Below are positions 27,542-39,455 of a DNA stretch of 64,000 nucleotides, piece by piece (position 1 is the first letter of the stretch; every line of letters begins with the position of its first letter). Origin of the DNA: Methanofervidicoccus abyssi (GTDB lineage: Archaea; AGJL01; Methanococci; Methanococcales; Methanococcaceae); the NCBI RefSeq assembly GCF_004310395.1, contig NZ_BFAX01000001.1:124001-188000 (forward strand). The letters run 5' to 3'. Position numbers and translations under genes: made by a program. Below the pieces are notes generated by a model. That model had not been told where the DNA came from. It did no database searches and was given only the letters and a program-made list of their open reading frames with translations.

Positions 27542-28588
27542 ATGAAGGTTGGTATTATAGGTTATGGAAGTTATATTCCCAAATACAGAATAAAGGTGGA
27601 AGAGATTGCAAAGGTCTGGGGAAAGGATCCAGAACCTATAAAGAAGGGTCTCATAGTTTATGAGAAGAGTGTACCAGGGCCAGATGAGGATACTGCTACT
27701 ATAAGTGTTGAGGCTGGAAAGAACGCCCTTAAAAGGGCAGGTATAGATCCCAGGGATATTGGAGCAATCTATATCGGTAGTGAGAGTCATCCCTATGCAG
27801 TAAAACCTACTTCTACCATAGTTGCGGAGGCTCTAGGTGTTACACCAGATCTAACATGTGCAGATCTAGAGTTTGCATGTAAAGCTGGAACTGCAGGTAT
27901 TCAGATATGTATAGGGCTTGTTGGAAGTGGGATGATAAAGTACGGAATGGCAATTGGGGCAGATACTGCCCAGGGAGCACCTGGTGATGCCCTTGAATAC
28001 ACAGCTGCGGCGGGAGGAGCCTGTTATATAATAGGGAGTAAGAAAAAGGAGATAATTGGGGAGATAAACGGTACCTACTCCTTTACAACAGATACTCCAG
28101 ATTTTTGGAGAAGGGAAGGAAAACCCTATCCAAAACATGGTGGTAGATTCACAGGAGAACTAGCCTACTTCAGACATGTGATAAATGCTGCAAAAGGTAT
28201 AATGGAGAGGATGGGCACAACTCCAAAAGATTATGACTACTGTGTATTCCATCAACCTAATGGTAAGTTTTACATAAGGGTCGCCAAGTACTTAGGGTTT
28301 AAAGAGGAACAATACAGAGACGGATTACTTACACCTTACTTAGGAAACACCTACTCTGGTGCTGTACCCTTAGGTCTATCCAACATCCTGGACAGTGGGA
28401 AAGAGGGAGATAGGATACTTGCAGTATCCTATGGAAGTGGGGCTGGAAGTGATGCCTTCGATATTATACTTACCGATAGGATAGAGGAGGTAAAGGATAA
28501 GGCACCTAAAACCATAGACCTACTTAATAGAAAGAAGTACATAGATTACTCTATATATCTCAAGTACAGGAGAGGTATAAAGGTATAA
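27542..28588 (+). CDS. Hydroxymethylglutaryl-CoA synthase (archaeal)
   Basis: Condenses acetoacetyl-CoA with acetyl-CoA to HMG-CoA for the mevalonate route to archaeal lipids. The active-site Cys lies in [19 protein letters not shown] near residue 114, and the catalytic His in [11 protein letters not shown] near residue 238. At 348 residues it is the archaeal form, which works in a complex with thiolase and a DUF35 protein. GGTGAT precedes the ATG. The thiolase gene starts 9 nt after its stop. Confidence 0.95.
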   Translation: MKVGIIGYGSYIPKYRIKVEEIAKVWGKDPEPIKKGLIVYEKSVPGPDEDTATISVEAGKNALKRAGIDPRDIGAIYIGSESHPYAVKPTSTIVAEALGVTPDLTCADLEFACKAGTAGIQICIGLVGSGMIKYGMAIGADTAQGAPGDALEYTAAAGGACYIIGSKKKEIIGEINGTYSFTTDTPDFWRREGKPYPKHGGRFTGELAYFRHVINAAKGIMERMGTTPKDYDYCVFHQPNGKFYIRVAKYLGFKEEQYRDGLLTPYLGNTYSGAVPLGLSNILDSGKEGDRILAVSYGSGAGSDAFDIILTDRIEEVKDKAPKTIDLLNRKKYIDYSIYLKYRRGIKV

Positions 28589-29779
<1,191 letters not shown>

Positions 29780-29787
29780 GTGAAAAG

Positions 29788-29961
29788 ATGTGCAACCTTA
29801 ATCTCTATTTAAATGACCAGTTGGTTATGGAGGATGTTATGCTTGTGGAGAAGAGGGGTGATAAAATTGTCGCCACAGATCTCTTTGGGGAAAGTAAGGA
29901 GTTTCAGGGAGAGATCGTTAAGATAGACCTAAACAACAACAGGATACTGATAAGAGGTTAA
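29788..29961 (+). CDS. CooT-family small protein (putative nickel-binding)
   Basis: A 57-residue protein encoded 8 nt after the thiolase. It begins MCNLNLYLNDQLVMEDVMLV and continues with VATDLFGESKEF, the pattern of the CooT family with an invariant second-residue Cys. Bacterial CooT binds nickel through that N-terminal Cys during CODH maturation; archaeal members are uncharacterised. The GGTGAAAAG Shine-Dalgarno sequence is strong. Its presence inside a mevalonate gene cluster is unexplained. Confidence 0.8.
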   Translation: MCNLNLYLNDQLVMEDVMLVEKRGDKIVATDLFGESKEFQGEIVKIDLNNNRILIRG

Positions 29962-29974
29962 TACTGGTGATACC

Positions 29975-30367
29975 TTGGTAGTGAGAAGTTGGAGACATAT
30001 AAAGGAGAGATACTGCCTCATTGGAACTAAATGTAAAACCTGTGGTAGGATATTCTTTCCATCTAGAAATATATGTCCCTACTGTAGGAGGAAGGGAGAA
30101 TTAGAGGAGTACAAACTCAGTGGAAGGGGAAAGGTATATACTTACTCTGTAGTGCATGTTCCACCTAAGGACTTCGAGAGGATGGCACCTTATGTAATAG
30201 CTATTGTAGAATTAGAAGAAGGCCCAAGAATAACTGCCCAGATAGACTGCAAACCAGATGAAGTATATATTGGCATGCCTGTAGAGGTTGTATTTAGGAG
30301 AATAAAAGAGGATGGAGAAGATGGAATAATTCATTACGGGTATAAGTTTAAGCCCGTGGAAGGTTAA
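29975..30367 (+). CDS. DUF35 OB-fold protein with rubredoxin-like zinc ribbon (scaffold of thiolase/HMG-CoA synthase)
   Basis: The N-terminal zinc ribbon carries CKTC and CPYC pairs (residues about 19-39), followed by an OB-fold (KVYTYSVVHVPPKDF...). This protein bridges thiolase and HMG-CoA synthase and shares CoA binding in characterised archaeal complexes. It starts with TTG, positioned like other starts here after GGTGATACC. The GTG two codons later is a less likely start. Last gene of the cluster. Confidence 0.92.
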   Translation: MVVRSWRHIKERYCLIGTKCKTCGRIFFPSRNICPYCRRKGELEEYKLSGRGKVYTYSVVHVPPKDFERMAPYVIAIVELEEGPRITAQIDCKPDEVYIGMPVEVVFRRIKEDGEDGIIHYGYKFKPVEG

Positions 30368-30690
30368 AACAAAAATTTTTCTGATACAACTGTTAAAAAA
30401 TTTTCTATGTTTTATGATATTTTCTATAACTTTTCTAGAAATAAAAGCCCTGTTTTAATCTTATAGGCAATAATTATCATTATTCTTAATTAATCATGAA
30501 TAAATGATCATTTAAATAAAAAAATAAAAAAATTAAAAAGAATGATCTTCTGATATATCTTAATACAACTTTTAATACTACAAATTTATAACCATAATTC
30601 TTTAACCCACTGGAGAAAATAGAATTATTTTCGTTATTTATTTAATTGTTATTTATTTTAATAATCCATATATCACAAGAACTCCTAAAG

Positions 30691-31614
30691 GTGGTCCCCA
30701 CGAAATGGGAGATTACCTTCGAAGGGATCACTTACAGATGTGTGAAATGTGGATACTGCTGTAGTTGTAAAAATTGGAGAATATATCTTCCATACTTCGA
30801 CTATATAAAATTGAGGGAGTATTACTCAAAGTATATAGAAGATAGTAAAATACTCCACTTTAATAAGAGGTTGAAGATCGGTAAAAGAGGGTGCATCCTA
30901 TTAACCGATGATAACCTCTGTAGGATCCAGATAGAAAAGGGATACTCCTACAAACCTACAATGTGTAAACTCTTTCCCTTCAGTTTTAGAGTAAAATGGA
31001 ATGGAGATTTTCTACTTATCATTAAACATTACTGTAAGGGTATAATGTTAGGGGAGTGTAGTAGAGAGGTAATCAACTACGCTATAGAGTGTTGTGAGGA
31101 GTTATACCTGGATCAGCTGGAGAGAATAAGACTTATGGGAATGGAAACTTCTACACGGTGTAAGTTAGATGAAAGGGAGTATATCACCTGGGAAGAGAGG
31201 GAAGAGTTTGGAAGGTATATATTTAGTAGTCCTAACTTGGATGAACTCTGTAGAAGATGTATGGAGATAGTGGATCTAAACGTATCCAAGGATATTATAT
31301 ATATTAAGAGAAATATAGAAAGGAACGTTACTAAGAGATATAACAATTGCAACTACCACTATTTTATTAACAGTGGCGTAAAATACACCCCTAAAAGGAA
31401 GAAATATGTAGAGACTAATAGGTTTGGATTTATAGAAAAGGAAATTATAAGATATTTAGGAGAATTAAATAAGAGGGAAATTTTTAGGAAATTATCCTTT
31501 AAAGAGGAATTATATAGATTAGTTATGATAGGCAAAAAACTTAGTAGGTATAGAAATATTTTTGAAGGGGAAGGGGTAATTGATCACGATCTTACAATAA
31601 ATGGATCTCTATAA
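30691..31614 (+). CDS. CxxCxxCC (YkgJ-like) putative zinc/iron-chelating protein
   Basis: The motif CVKCGYCCSC near the N-terminus, then CILL...CRIQ and the PTMCKLFPF region with a downstream HYCKG, are hallmarks of the YkgJ/FliB-type family, which probably binds a metal cluster. The remaining 200 residues are charged and Cys-containing, and I cannot interpret them. The frame is open from a TTG at 30646. I prefer the GTG at 30691, but neither has a good Shine-Dalgarno sequence. Function unknown. Confidence 0.7.
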   Translation: MVPTKWEITFEGITYRCVKCGYCCSCKNWRIYLPYFDYIKLREYYSKYIEDSKILHFNKRLKIGKRGCILLTDDNLCRIQIEKGYSYKPTMCKLFPFSFRVKWNGDFLLIIKHYCKGIMLGECSREVINYAIECCEELYLDQLERIRLMGMETSTRCKLDEREYITWEEREEFGRYIFSSPNLDELCRRCMEIVDLNVSKDIIYIKRNIERNVTKRYNNCNYHYFINSGVKYTPKRKKYVETNRFGFIEKEIIRYLGELNKREIFRKLSFKEELYRLVMIGKKLSRYRNIFEGEGVIDHDLTINGSL

Positions 31615-31933
31615 AGTATATCCATATTGCAGTTGAGACTAAACTGAGAAATAATTATTTTTGAAATCTTCAATAAAGTGGTATAAGTATGTTCTATAAT
31701 TCGTTTTTTTATTTTATGTTTTCCCTTCCATGTATTTTCCATAGATATGCCATGGTTTTTATATAATAGGCTATATTAGTATATATATATCAGTTTTATG
31801 GGTTTTTATAATTTTTTATTAACATATTTATTGGATTTCGACATAATGAAGTTTCTTAATTTTCCAAGATAAGTATAGTATATATAGATTATATATAAGA
31901 TTATTAGTGTAGTAGCATACATAGGGTGATACA
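31615..31933. other. Intergenic region (319 bp) upstream of dapL
   Basis: No gene seen. CCATG near 31731 and CATGG near 31751 form a weak inverted repeat. TATATAGATTATATATAAG (about 31878-31896) is the most likely dapL promoter, and GGTGAT at 31926 is its Shine-Dalgarno sequence. Confidence 0.4.
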
Positions 31934-33181
31934 GTGGAGAGTTATATTCAAAACCTATTCGCAGAGAGGATTGGTGGAAAGAATTTTGGTAAAGAAGAGG
32001 TAATCTATAAATTCGAAAAGATAAAGAGGGCTAAATTAGAGGCTATGAGAAAGTATCCAGATGTAGAGTTAATTGATATGGGTGTAGGGGAACCAGATGA
32101 GATGGCAGATCCTAGAGTTATAGAGGTGCTCTGTAGGGAGGCTAAGAAGTATGAAAATAGAGGTTATGCAGATAACGGGATACAGGAGTTGAAGGATGCC
32201 GTCCCAGAGTATATGGAGAAGGTGTATGGTGTAAAGGGTATAGATCCTGTAAATGAAGTTATCCACTCCATAGGTTCAAAATCTGCCCTAGCTTATATAG
32301 CTGCTGTATTTATAAATCCAGGGGATATCACTCTTACAACTGTACCAGGTTATCCAATAACTGCCACCCATACAAGATGGTACGGCGGTAAGGTATACAA
32401 CCTCCCACTCTTAGAGGAGAATAATTTTCTACCTGATCTAGAGAGTATTCCAGATGATGTAAGGAGGAAGGCGAAGATACTCTATTTAAACTATCCAAAT
32501 AATCCAACAGGCGCCCAGGCAACTGTGGAGTTCTACAGGGAGGTTGTAGATTTTGCACAGGATAATAACATCATAGTGGTGCAGGACGCAGCTTACGGTC
32601 CTCTAACGTATGGTAGTGAGCCTCTCTCTTTCTTATCCATAGAAGGGGCAAAGGAGGTAGGAGTGGAGATACATAGTTTCTCAAAGGCATTCAATATGAC
32701 AGGTTGGAGATTGGCATTTCTCGTAGGAAACGAGTTGATTATAAAGGGTTTTGCAACTGTGAAGGATAACTTTGACAGTGGACAGTTTATTCCTATCCAA
32801 AAGGCAGGTATATACTGTCTAAAGCATCCTGAGATCACAGAAAGGATAAGGAAGAAATACGAGAGACGACTTAGAAAGATGGTAAGGATATTTAGAGAAT
32901 TAGGATTTGACGCCAAGATGCCTGGAGGAACCTTCTATCTCTATCTGAAGGCACCTAAAGGTACCAGGGATGGTAAAGTATTTAGAAACGCTGAGGAATT
33001 CTCCGAGTATCTTATAAGGGAGAAACTTATATCTACCGTGCCATGGGATGATGCAGGGAGCTATATAAGGGTAGCAGCCTGTTTCCCTGCTTTTAAAGAT
33101 GGTAAAGTATCTGAAGAAGAAGAGGATAGGATACTTGAGGAAGTAAAGAACAGACTTTCAGACGTGGAGTTTATATTTTAA
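31934..33181 (+). CDS. dapL: LL-diaminopimelate aminotransferase
   Basis: A PLP-dependent transaminase that converts tetrahydrodipicolinate directly to LL-diaminopimelate, the lysine route used by Methanococcales. Fold type I features: LNYPNNPTGAQATVEFY, VVQDAAYGPLTYG and the PLP Lys in IHSFSKAFNMTGWRLAFLVG. It also shows VIHSIGSKSALAYIAAVF and the PGYPITATHTRWYGG loop. At 415 residues it is the methanogen DapL type. It starts with GTG after GGTGAT. DapA is encoded at 18502. Confidence 0.93.
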   Translation: MESYIQNLFAERIGGKNFGKEEVIYKFEKIKRAKLEAMRKYPDVELIDMGVGEPDEMADPRVIEVLCREAKKYENRGYADNGIQELKDAVPEYMEKVYGVKGIDPVNEVIHSIGSKSALAYIAAVFINPGDITLTTVPGYPITATHTRWYGGKVYNLPLLEENNFLPDLESIPDDVRRKAKILYLNYPNNPTGAQATVEFYREVVDFAQDNNIIVVQDAAYGPLTYGSEPLSFLSIEGAKEVGVEIHSFSKAFNMTGWRLAFLVGNELIIKGFATVKDNFDSGQFIPIQKAGIYCLKHPEITERIRKKYERRLRKMVRIFRELGFDAKMPGGTFYLYLKAPKGTRDGKVFRNAEEFSEYLIREKLISTVPWDDAGSYIRVAACFPAFKDGKVSEEEEDRILEEVKNRLSDVEFIF

Positions 33182-33302
33182 GAAATTAAAAAATAATTAT
33201 AAAAATAATTATTAAAATTAAAAACAATAACTTAAAACAATAATTAAAAGAAATAAATAATAAAGAATAACAGAAAAAAGATACAAAAAACCTATTGAGA
33301 AA

Positions 33303-33400
33303 AGATTTAATAGAAATACTACTACTTCTCCAGCACTCAATATATATCCCAGGTAATAAGAATTATTTTGCTTTTTCCACCTGTTATGTTCTTTATTTTT
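33303..33400. repeat. Dispersed intergenic repeat, family A, copy 3
   Basis: Contains ACTTCTCCAGCACTCAATAT and, 33 nt on, CACCTGTTATGTTCTTTATT. Both blocks recur in order at 39758-39852 (ACTTCACCAGCACTCGATGT and TACCTATTATGTTCTTTATT). Confidence 0.65.
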
Positions 33401-33534
33401 GGTAATTATTATTTTTAATTTTATAATTTCTAATTATTCTCTGTTTATAATTATTATTTTTTTAACAGTTGCTGTCTGTTTGTTTAAAAAAGTCTGTTCA
33501 TAAACTCATAAACTAAATAATAAAATAAAAAAAT

Positions 33535-33630
33535 TCTACTCCTGAAGATTGGAAGAAGGCGATCTCCTGGATAGGATGTAGTTTTTACTTCATATTTACT
33601 AATTACTTCCATTGGGATTTTTATAATTTT
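33535..33630. repeat. Dispersed intergenic repeat, family B, copy 1
   Basis: Reads TCTACTCCTGAAGATTGGAA and later GTAGTTTTTACTTCAT and TTGGGATTTTTAT. The same three blocks occur in order at 56646-56775, where about 45 extra bases separate the first two. Confidence 0.7.
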
Positions 33631-33734
33631 TATTTACTCTAATGAGAACAGAAGATTGTATTACTATTTATGACTTATTATATTTCACTACACTACCATA
33701 AAAATAAACTATACAACTCCTCCTCTCAAACAAC

Positions 33735-34502
33735 CTAATTACTGAAAAACAAAAGCAAAATCAAACCAAAAACTATTCTATATATTCCAAAGGGTACAAA
33801 GTTATATCTCTTTACATACTTCAAAAACAGTCTAACTGTGATTAAGGTTATAAAGAAAGTAATCACAAATCCCAGTATCAAGCTGTATATATCTCCAGTG
33901 TTTAACTTTCCAAGATTCTTATATATACTAAAAAGTGTAGCAGTTAGCATTACAGGTATTGCACATAGGAAGGAGAATTCTGTAGCTGTTTTCCTATCTA
34001 AGTTAGATAATAATCCCCCTACAATGGTGGCACCTGAACGGGAAGTACCTGGAATAAGGGAGAACACCTGAGCAATACCTACTATCAATGACTGTCTGTA
34101 AGTTATATCTTCTAAACTTTTAGTAGTACTTTTATTTTCCCTGTAGAACTTCTCAACAATGAGGAACACTATACCTCCAAGGATAAAACTTAGGGCTACA
34201 GTAGTAACAGAGAATAGATTTATTATCTCTTTATAAAAAAGTAATCCAACTACACCAGTTGGTATAAAGGATACAATTATCTTCTTCCACAGGTTTAAAC
34301 TCTTTCTAAGTTTTTCGGCGTACTGGTAGCATACTGCAAGTATTGCTGACAACTGTATAGTTATTTCAAAATTTATATGGATACTATTTTGGGGGATATT
34401 GAGTAGTCGAGATAATACTATCATATGACCTGTCGATGAGATAGGTAGGAACTCTGTGACTCCTTCTACAATACTCAGAGTTATCACCTGAATTATATCC
34501 AT
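33735..34502 (-). CDS. uppP: Undecaprenyl-diphosphatase family (UppP/BacA) membrane phosphatase
   Basis: A polytopic membrane pyrophosphatase acting on polyprenyl diphosphate. In archaea the substrate is presumably the dolichyl-type carrier for N-glycans. The two signature motifs are VEGVTEFLPISSTGHMIVL at the N-terminus and LIPGTSRSGATIVGGLL near residue 155. I use the ATG at 34502 (MDIIQVITLSIVEG), which matches the family start and follows GGCGGT. An upstream in-frame ATG at 34553 would add 17 atypical residues. Confidence 0.93.
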   Translation of the reverse strand: MDIIQVITLSIVEGVTEFLPISSTGHMIVLSRLLNIPQNSIHINFEITIQLSAILAVCYQYAEKLRKSLNLWKKIIVSFIPTGVVGLLFYKEIINLFSVTTVALSFILGGIVFLIVEKFYRENKSTTKSLEDITYRQSLIVGIAQVFSLIPGTSRSGATIVGGLLSNLDRKTATEFSFLCAIPVMLTATLFSIYKNLGKLNTGDIYSLILGFVITFFITLITVRLFLKYVKRYNFVPFGIYRIVFGLILLLFFSN

Positions 34503-34944
34503 AGATACCGCCTTAGCGAGTTTTAAATTAGTTATAAGTGAAATTTTTAACATTCTCTTTTATTCGAGATTATAAAAATAAAAAAATTAAAAATTTAAAA
34601 CCTAAACTTTTTATTGTTTTTAATATATTATTTTTGTCTCCTTATTTTAGGTGTCTGTACGAAAGGTTGTGCCGGTATATATAATGTTATGTATATTTGG
34701 ATAGATGTTATCATCTCTACTAAAAAAATTGAGAACAACATTTTAGAAAAATATATTAATTAAAGGATAGAACCTAGTTGATAAAACCTGTTCTTAAAAG
34801 GTTTTAAAGTACGAAAAAGCATTAGTATCATTAATAAATTTTTATGATAAATAATAAATTTATGATAATAATAAAAATATAATTATTTGAAAATATAATT
34901 AAAAAAGGATTAACAGAAGAGTTATTATTTATATTAAAACCTTA
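34503..34944. other. Intergenic region (442 bp) between uppP and pheT, no gene seen
   Basis: Very AT-rich. A short inverted repeat (AAAACCT and AGGTTTT, 34783-34805) follows a GAACCTAGTTGAT stretch and could be a weak stem-loop downstream of pheT. The uppP promoter must lie near 34530-34560. Confidence 0.35.
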
Positions 34945-36627
34945 CTATCTAATCTCCATCTCAAACCCTACAACTGGATATTCTAACTGGAAGTTAAGTA
35001 TCACCTGAGGATTTATCTCTCCAAAGTATCCAATAATCTTATTATCCCCCAAATCAACTATTTTAACACATCTCCCAGGTATAAATGATGGATGGTTGTA
35101 GTTCTCCAGTTTATACTCTATATTTAACTCCCTCATTACACTTTCCCCATAGCTCTTTACTTCGTTGAAGTTCGTACTGGGATGGGTTATGACAAAGGCT
35201 AACTTTGTAATATTTCTACAATTTCCTTCTTCATCTACTACAACAACATCTCCTACCTCAAATATCTTCTGGGGCAACTCATTTACCTTGTTTATATATA
35301 GGGTTTCTAAGAGGAGTGGTAGTATCCAGGTTCTAACAACCCTGTGCTCTATAGATGCAGGTTTCAACACTTCGACGTATTCCTTCTTATCTACCTCCAT
35401 ATCCATCCTTTTGAAGAGCACTTCCTCATTTGAAAGTGTTAGATTTACAACTTCGTAGAAACCATGTCCTATCATAATACTTCTAACATACTCCAACTTC
35501 TTCTCCAGGGGATGTTTCTCTCCCACCGTAAATACCTCTGGGAGTGTCCCTGTAAATCTGTCGTATCCGTAGTTTATTGCAATCTCTTCTATGAGATCTA
35601 CCTCCTGGAGTATATCTACCCTATAAGGAGGTACCTGGACTGTTATACTATTTCTATTGTAGTTATACTCCCCTTCCATCCTACCTTTTCTCAGAGTGTT
35701 TATTATCTCTCCGGGATTCAGGTTTAGCCCTAATCTTTCATTTACAAGATCTACAGAAACCTCGTAAGTTTGAGGTGTAAGATCTGGATACACCTTAGAG
35801 TAATATTCTCCACCTTCCTTCTTTATGTTTAATTTAACTGAGTGTATATTACCGCCCCTGTCTGCAAGGGCACAGAGAATAATATTTAAAGTACTTTCAA
35901 CACTATGGATCTCAGTTCCTGTGACGTCTATCAGTAGATTTCTCGTCTCAGTTGTTACCTTTGTAAGATTTCCATTTATTATAGGAGGCATGGAGAGAAC
36001 ATTTCCATCTCTATCCAATATTATTGGATACCTATCTTCAGGGACAAGATGTCTGTATTTTATCCCCTTCTCGTGTTTCTCCAAAATCTCTTTTGGTGTC
36101 ATTTCCCTATCCCATCCTAAGGGCTCAAACTTCAACTCATCTCCAGACACCTCTTTATAGTAGAAGGGAGGAGTTATCTTATCCAAATCGTGGATACCTA
36201 TCGCAACCTTCCTCCTATCCCTTCCTATTGTCCAGTGAAGTTTCTCCTGGAGATCTATTAAACTCTCTAAGAGATAACTGTCAATATTTAGGTTTTTTAC
36301 AATAGCAAAAGCACAGTAGGGCCTACTACTTACTCTTTCAACAAATACCTCCACATCTGATGGATAAATCTGATACCTCGGCATACCTACCTCAATACCT
36401 ATAAAACCCCTGAAACCCCTAGCAAGACCTTCAACACTTAGATAGTCAGGCCTGTTGGGATTTACAGAGAATTGAATTACTTTTTCTTTCCTACCATCTT
36501 TAACTTCTTCGAATATTCTTTCAACCTCTACGCCCATCATCGGGAACTTCTCCTCTACAGTCCTATCTGAGAGGCTTATATTAACTAATCTCTCCAGATC
36601 CCTCTTTACAACCTTTACAGTTGGCAT
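34945..36627 (-). CDS. pheT: Phenylalanyl-tRNA synthetase, beta subunit
   Basis: The large subunit of the alpha2beta2 enzyme that charges tRNA-Phe. The 560 residues are the short archaeal form without the bacterial N-terminal EMAP domain. They show FSVNPNRPDYLSVEGLARG (B1/B3-type core), the B5 region (YEVSVDLVNERLGLNLNPGE) and the class II-like domain DLIEEIAINYGYDRF. GGTGATGTT precedes the ATG. nadM lies 12 nt upstream, and the gene for the alpha subunit is elsewhere. Confidence 0.95.
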   Translation of the reverse strand: MPTVKVVKRDLERLVNISLSDRTVEEKFPMMGVEVERIFEEVKDGRKEKVIQFSVNPNRPDYLSVEGLARGFRGFIGIEVGMPRYQIYPSDVEVFVERVSSRPYCAFAIVKNLNIDSYLLESLIDLQEKLHWTIGRDRRKVAIGIHDLDKITPPFYYKEVSGDELKFEPLGWDREMTPKEILEKHEKGIKYRHLVPEDRYPIILDRDGNVLSMPPIINGNLTKVTTETRNLLIDVTGTEIHSVESTLNIILCALADRGGNIHSVKLNIKKEGGEYYSKVYPDLTPQTYEVSVDLVNERLGLNLNPGEIINTLRKGRMEGEYNYNRNSITVQVPPYRVDILQEVDLIEEIAINYGYDRFTGTLPEVFTVGEKHPLEKKLEYVRSIMIGHGFYEVVNLTLSNEEVLFKRMDMEVDKKEYVEVLKPASIEHRVVRTWILPLLLETLYINKVNELPQKIFEVGDVVVVDEEGNCRNITKLAFVITHPSTNFNEVKSYGESVMRELNIEYKLENYNHPSFIPGRCVKIVDLGDNKIIGYFGEINPQVILNFQLEYPVVGFEMEIR

Positions 36628-36638
36628 AACATCACCTT

Positions 36639-37425
<787 letters not shown>

Positions 37426-37505
37426 TTTAAGAACCCTTATGTTAGTATATAATCAGTATACTGGTATTTAGAAATAGTATTTTAAGTTTTCTGCCTAAAC
37501 AAAAG

Positions 37506-38165
37506 ATGATGAATACAAACACAGAAGAATCTCAATCAGGTAACCATAAATGACAGAAGAAAAGAATACAAACACAACTTTTTCTGTAATTGAGGGATAC
37601 TCTTCAGAACTCAGTCTTCTTTCTAAAGAAGATATACATTACAAGATTTTCAGAAGTTTCTTTGGGATGATTGGATTGAAGAAGTGTTAACTAAACATAC
37701 TTTGTAGATATGCTAAATGACATGAAACTTAAATTAGGAGAAAATGTGGAAAAATGAACGACAAAACAGATTATTAGAGATTTTTACAAAGAATGGATTA
37801 AGGAAAAATACAGGGAAAAAATATATAACAGGATTCAGGAGGCAATCCACAAACTACCACCAGAAGAACTCAAAGAGATTATTACGCTTATTATCAAAAA
37901 TGATCCAGGAGTTGGACTAAAAATTGCAAAATTGATTAGAAAGTATTGGGGTAGGTCAAGTGGGGAATATTAAAGTTAATTTTTCAGAATTAATTCACTT
38001 ACTCAGGGAGGTTACTAAGAGACTTATGCAAGTTAAAGATCTCTGATATTGTGGAATACCTAAAAAAGACATTCAACATTAATATATTTACCAGATTAAA
38101 CATCTTCATTCCATTAACTGATAATAAAAAATAGAAAGAACTAACTAGCCTTTCTCTTGAATACT
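37506..38165 (+). pseudogene. Decayed protein-coding gene of unknown family
   Basis: Coding-like segments follow each other on the plus strand in different frames. They include an ATG start at 37550 (MTEEKNTNTTFSVIEGYSSE...), YFVDMLNDMKLKLGENVEK stopped by TGA at 37755, then a 71-codon stretch (FYKEWIKEKYREKIYNRIQE... to the TAA at 37971), VNFSELIHLLREVTKRLMQV, and LKISDIVEYLKKTFNINIF. At least three frameshifts and several stops interrupt it. GAATACAAACACA occurs twice near the start. I cannot name the family; it may be a remnant of a mobile or plasmid gene. Confidence 0.6.
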
Positions 38166-38186
38166 TGGAATATTATATGAAAAATA

Positions 38187-39455
38187 TCACAGATCTACCC
38201 AAGAAGTCTCGTAAAAGGTACCGTTAACCACTGTGTATACAGGTACTCCTTTAACTTTCCAATTCTCAAAAGGTGTGAATTTAGACTTAGATTTAAACCT
38301 TTCCCCTTTTATTGTAATCTCCCTCTTTAGATCTATAACAGTTAAATTTGCCTTTTTTCCTTCCTTTAATCTATTGTCTATATGGAATATCTCCCCAGGT
38401 TTGTTAGATATGAGATTTACAAGACGAAATAGGGAGATTACACCTTTATTTACAAGGTTCAACATCAAAGGTAGAAATGTCTCAACACCTGGAATACCTG
38501 AAGGACATTCTTTTACATCTCTACTTTTCTCCTCGTAGGTATGGGGGGCATGATCCGTCGCTACAATGTCTACACTTCCATCTATCAGTCCTTTCATAAG
38601 TGCCCTGTTATCTTCTTTAGTCCTTAGAGGAGGGTTGAATTTACCAAATCCCTTTAACTCCTCGGCCATATCAATATTTAGGTATAGGTGATGAGGAGTA
38701 ACCTCCAACGTGATTTTAACATTCTTAAATCTTTCCCTTACCTTCTTTATCAGATCCAGTCCCTCCTTTGTAGAGATATGACAGAAATGAATATGGGGTT
38801 TTCTAAACCCTAACCTATCTATCTCCTCTAAATATCTCAGAATCTCCCTTATTCCTTCCACTTCACTCCTCTTATCCCTAATTCTACAGTGATCTATCCA
38901 GGAGTTTAAGGGGTATCTTTTTTTATTCTTTTCTATTACATCCTTATGTTCAGCATGGATTGTAAATACCTTATCCTGATTGAGAATACTCCTTAACTTG
39001 CTGTAGTCCCTTATAAATAGATCTCCAACAGATTCAACCATAAATATCTTGTAGGATTTTACCTCTTTTATTCTATCTAAGTAGTTATTCTCAGTTACAC
39101 CGTAGTTAAACTCTATGTTCACTTTACTCTTCTCCTTTCCTTCTCTATGCTTCTTATAGAATCTTTCTTTTGTAGTAATAGGGGGGTTGTCATTTGGCAT
39201 ATCTATAACATATGTTATACCCCCATTTATGGCAGCCTCGCTACCTGAAATAAACCCTTCCTTCCTGATATCGTTGTATCTAAAATGGACATGAGCATCT
39301 ATAATTCCCCCCATAACTATCTTATTTTTTAGATCAATTACTCCATCTTTTTTGTTGATATCTTTCCTGATTTCTTTTATAATTCCATCTTCGATTAGTA
39401 TGTCTCCTTCTATAATTCTGTTATTCATTAATATCTTACAGTTCTTTAGAATCAA
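38187..39455 (-). CDS. pyrC: Dihydroorotase
   Basis: Closes the pyrimidine ring in UMP synthesis. It is a zinc amidohydrolase: the metal ligands appear in [11 protein letters not shown] near residue 55 and [11 protein letters not shown] near residue 220, the last Asp lies in [16 protein letters not shown] near residue 300, and [15 protein letters not shown] is the class I signature. At 422 residues it is a normal length. I prefer the TTG at 39455, because GGTGA lies 5 nt upstream; the GTG at 39464 is part of that sequence. Confidence 0.94.
   Translation of the reverse strand: MILKNCKILMNNRIIEGDILIEDGIIKEIRKDINKKDGVIDLKNKIVMGGIIDAHVHFRYNDIRKEGFISGSEAAINGGITYVIDMPNDNPPITTKERFYKKHREGKEKSKVNIEFNYGVTENNYLDRIKEVKSYKIFMVESVGDLFIRDYSKLRSILNQDKVFTIHAEHKDVIEKNKKRYPLNSWIDHCRIRDKRSEVEGIREILRYLEEIDRLGFRKPHIHFCHISTKEGLDLIKKVRERFKNVKITLEVTPHHLYLNIDMAEELKGFGKFNPPLRTKEDNRALMKGLIDGSVDIVATDHAPHTYEEKSRDVKECPSGIPGVETFLPLMLNLVNKGVISLFRLVNLISNKPGEIFHIDNRLKEGKKANLTVIDLKREITIKGERFKSKSKFTPFENWKVKGVPVYTVVNGTFYETSWVDL

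Larger units (their letters stand above)
33182..33734. other. Intergenic region (553 bp) carrying both dispersed repeat families
   Basis: A long spacer between convergent dapL and uppP. It contains a family A repeat (33303-33400) and a family B repeat (33535-33630). The rest consists of A/T runs in which I see no gene or promoter. Confidence 0.55.

Noticed and set aside
37504-37512. C/D-box-like GATGATGA as an sRNA gene
   Set aside because: It fits the RTGATGA C box but no D box (CTGA) or guide arrangement follows at the right distance, and it lies in the decayed gene.
37755-37757. In-frame TGA as a possible selenocysteine codon
   Set aside because: The surrounding frame has further frameshifts and stops and no recognisable selenoprotein context, so gene decay is the simpler reading.
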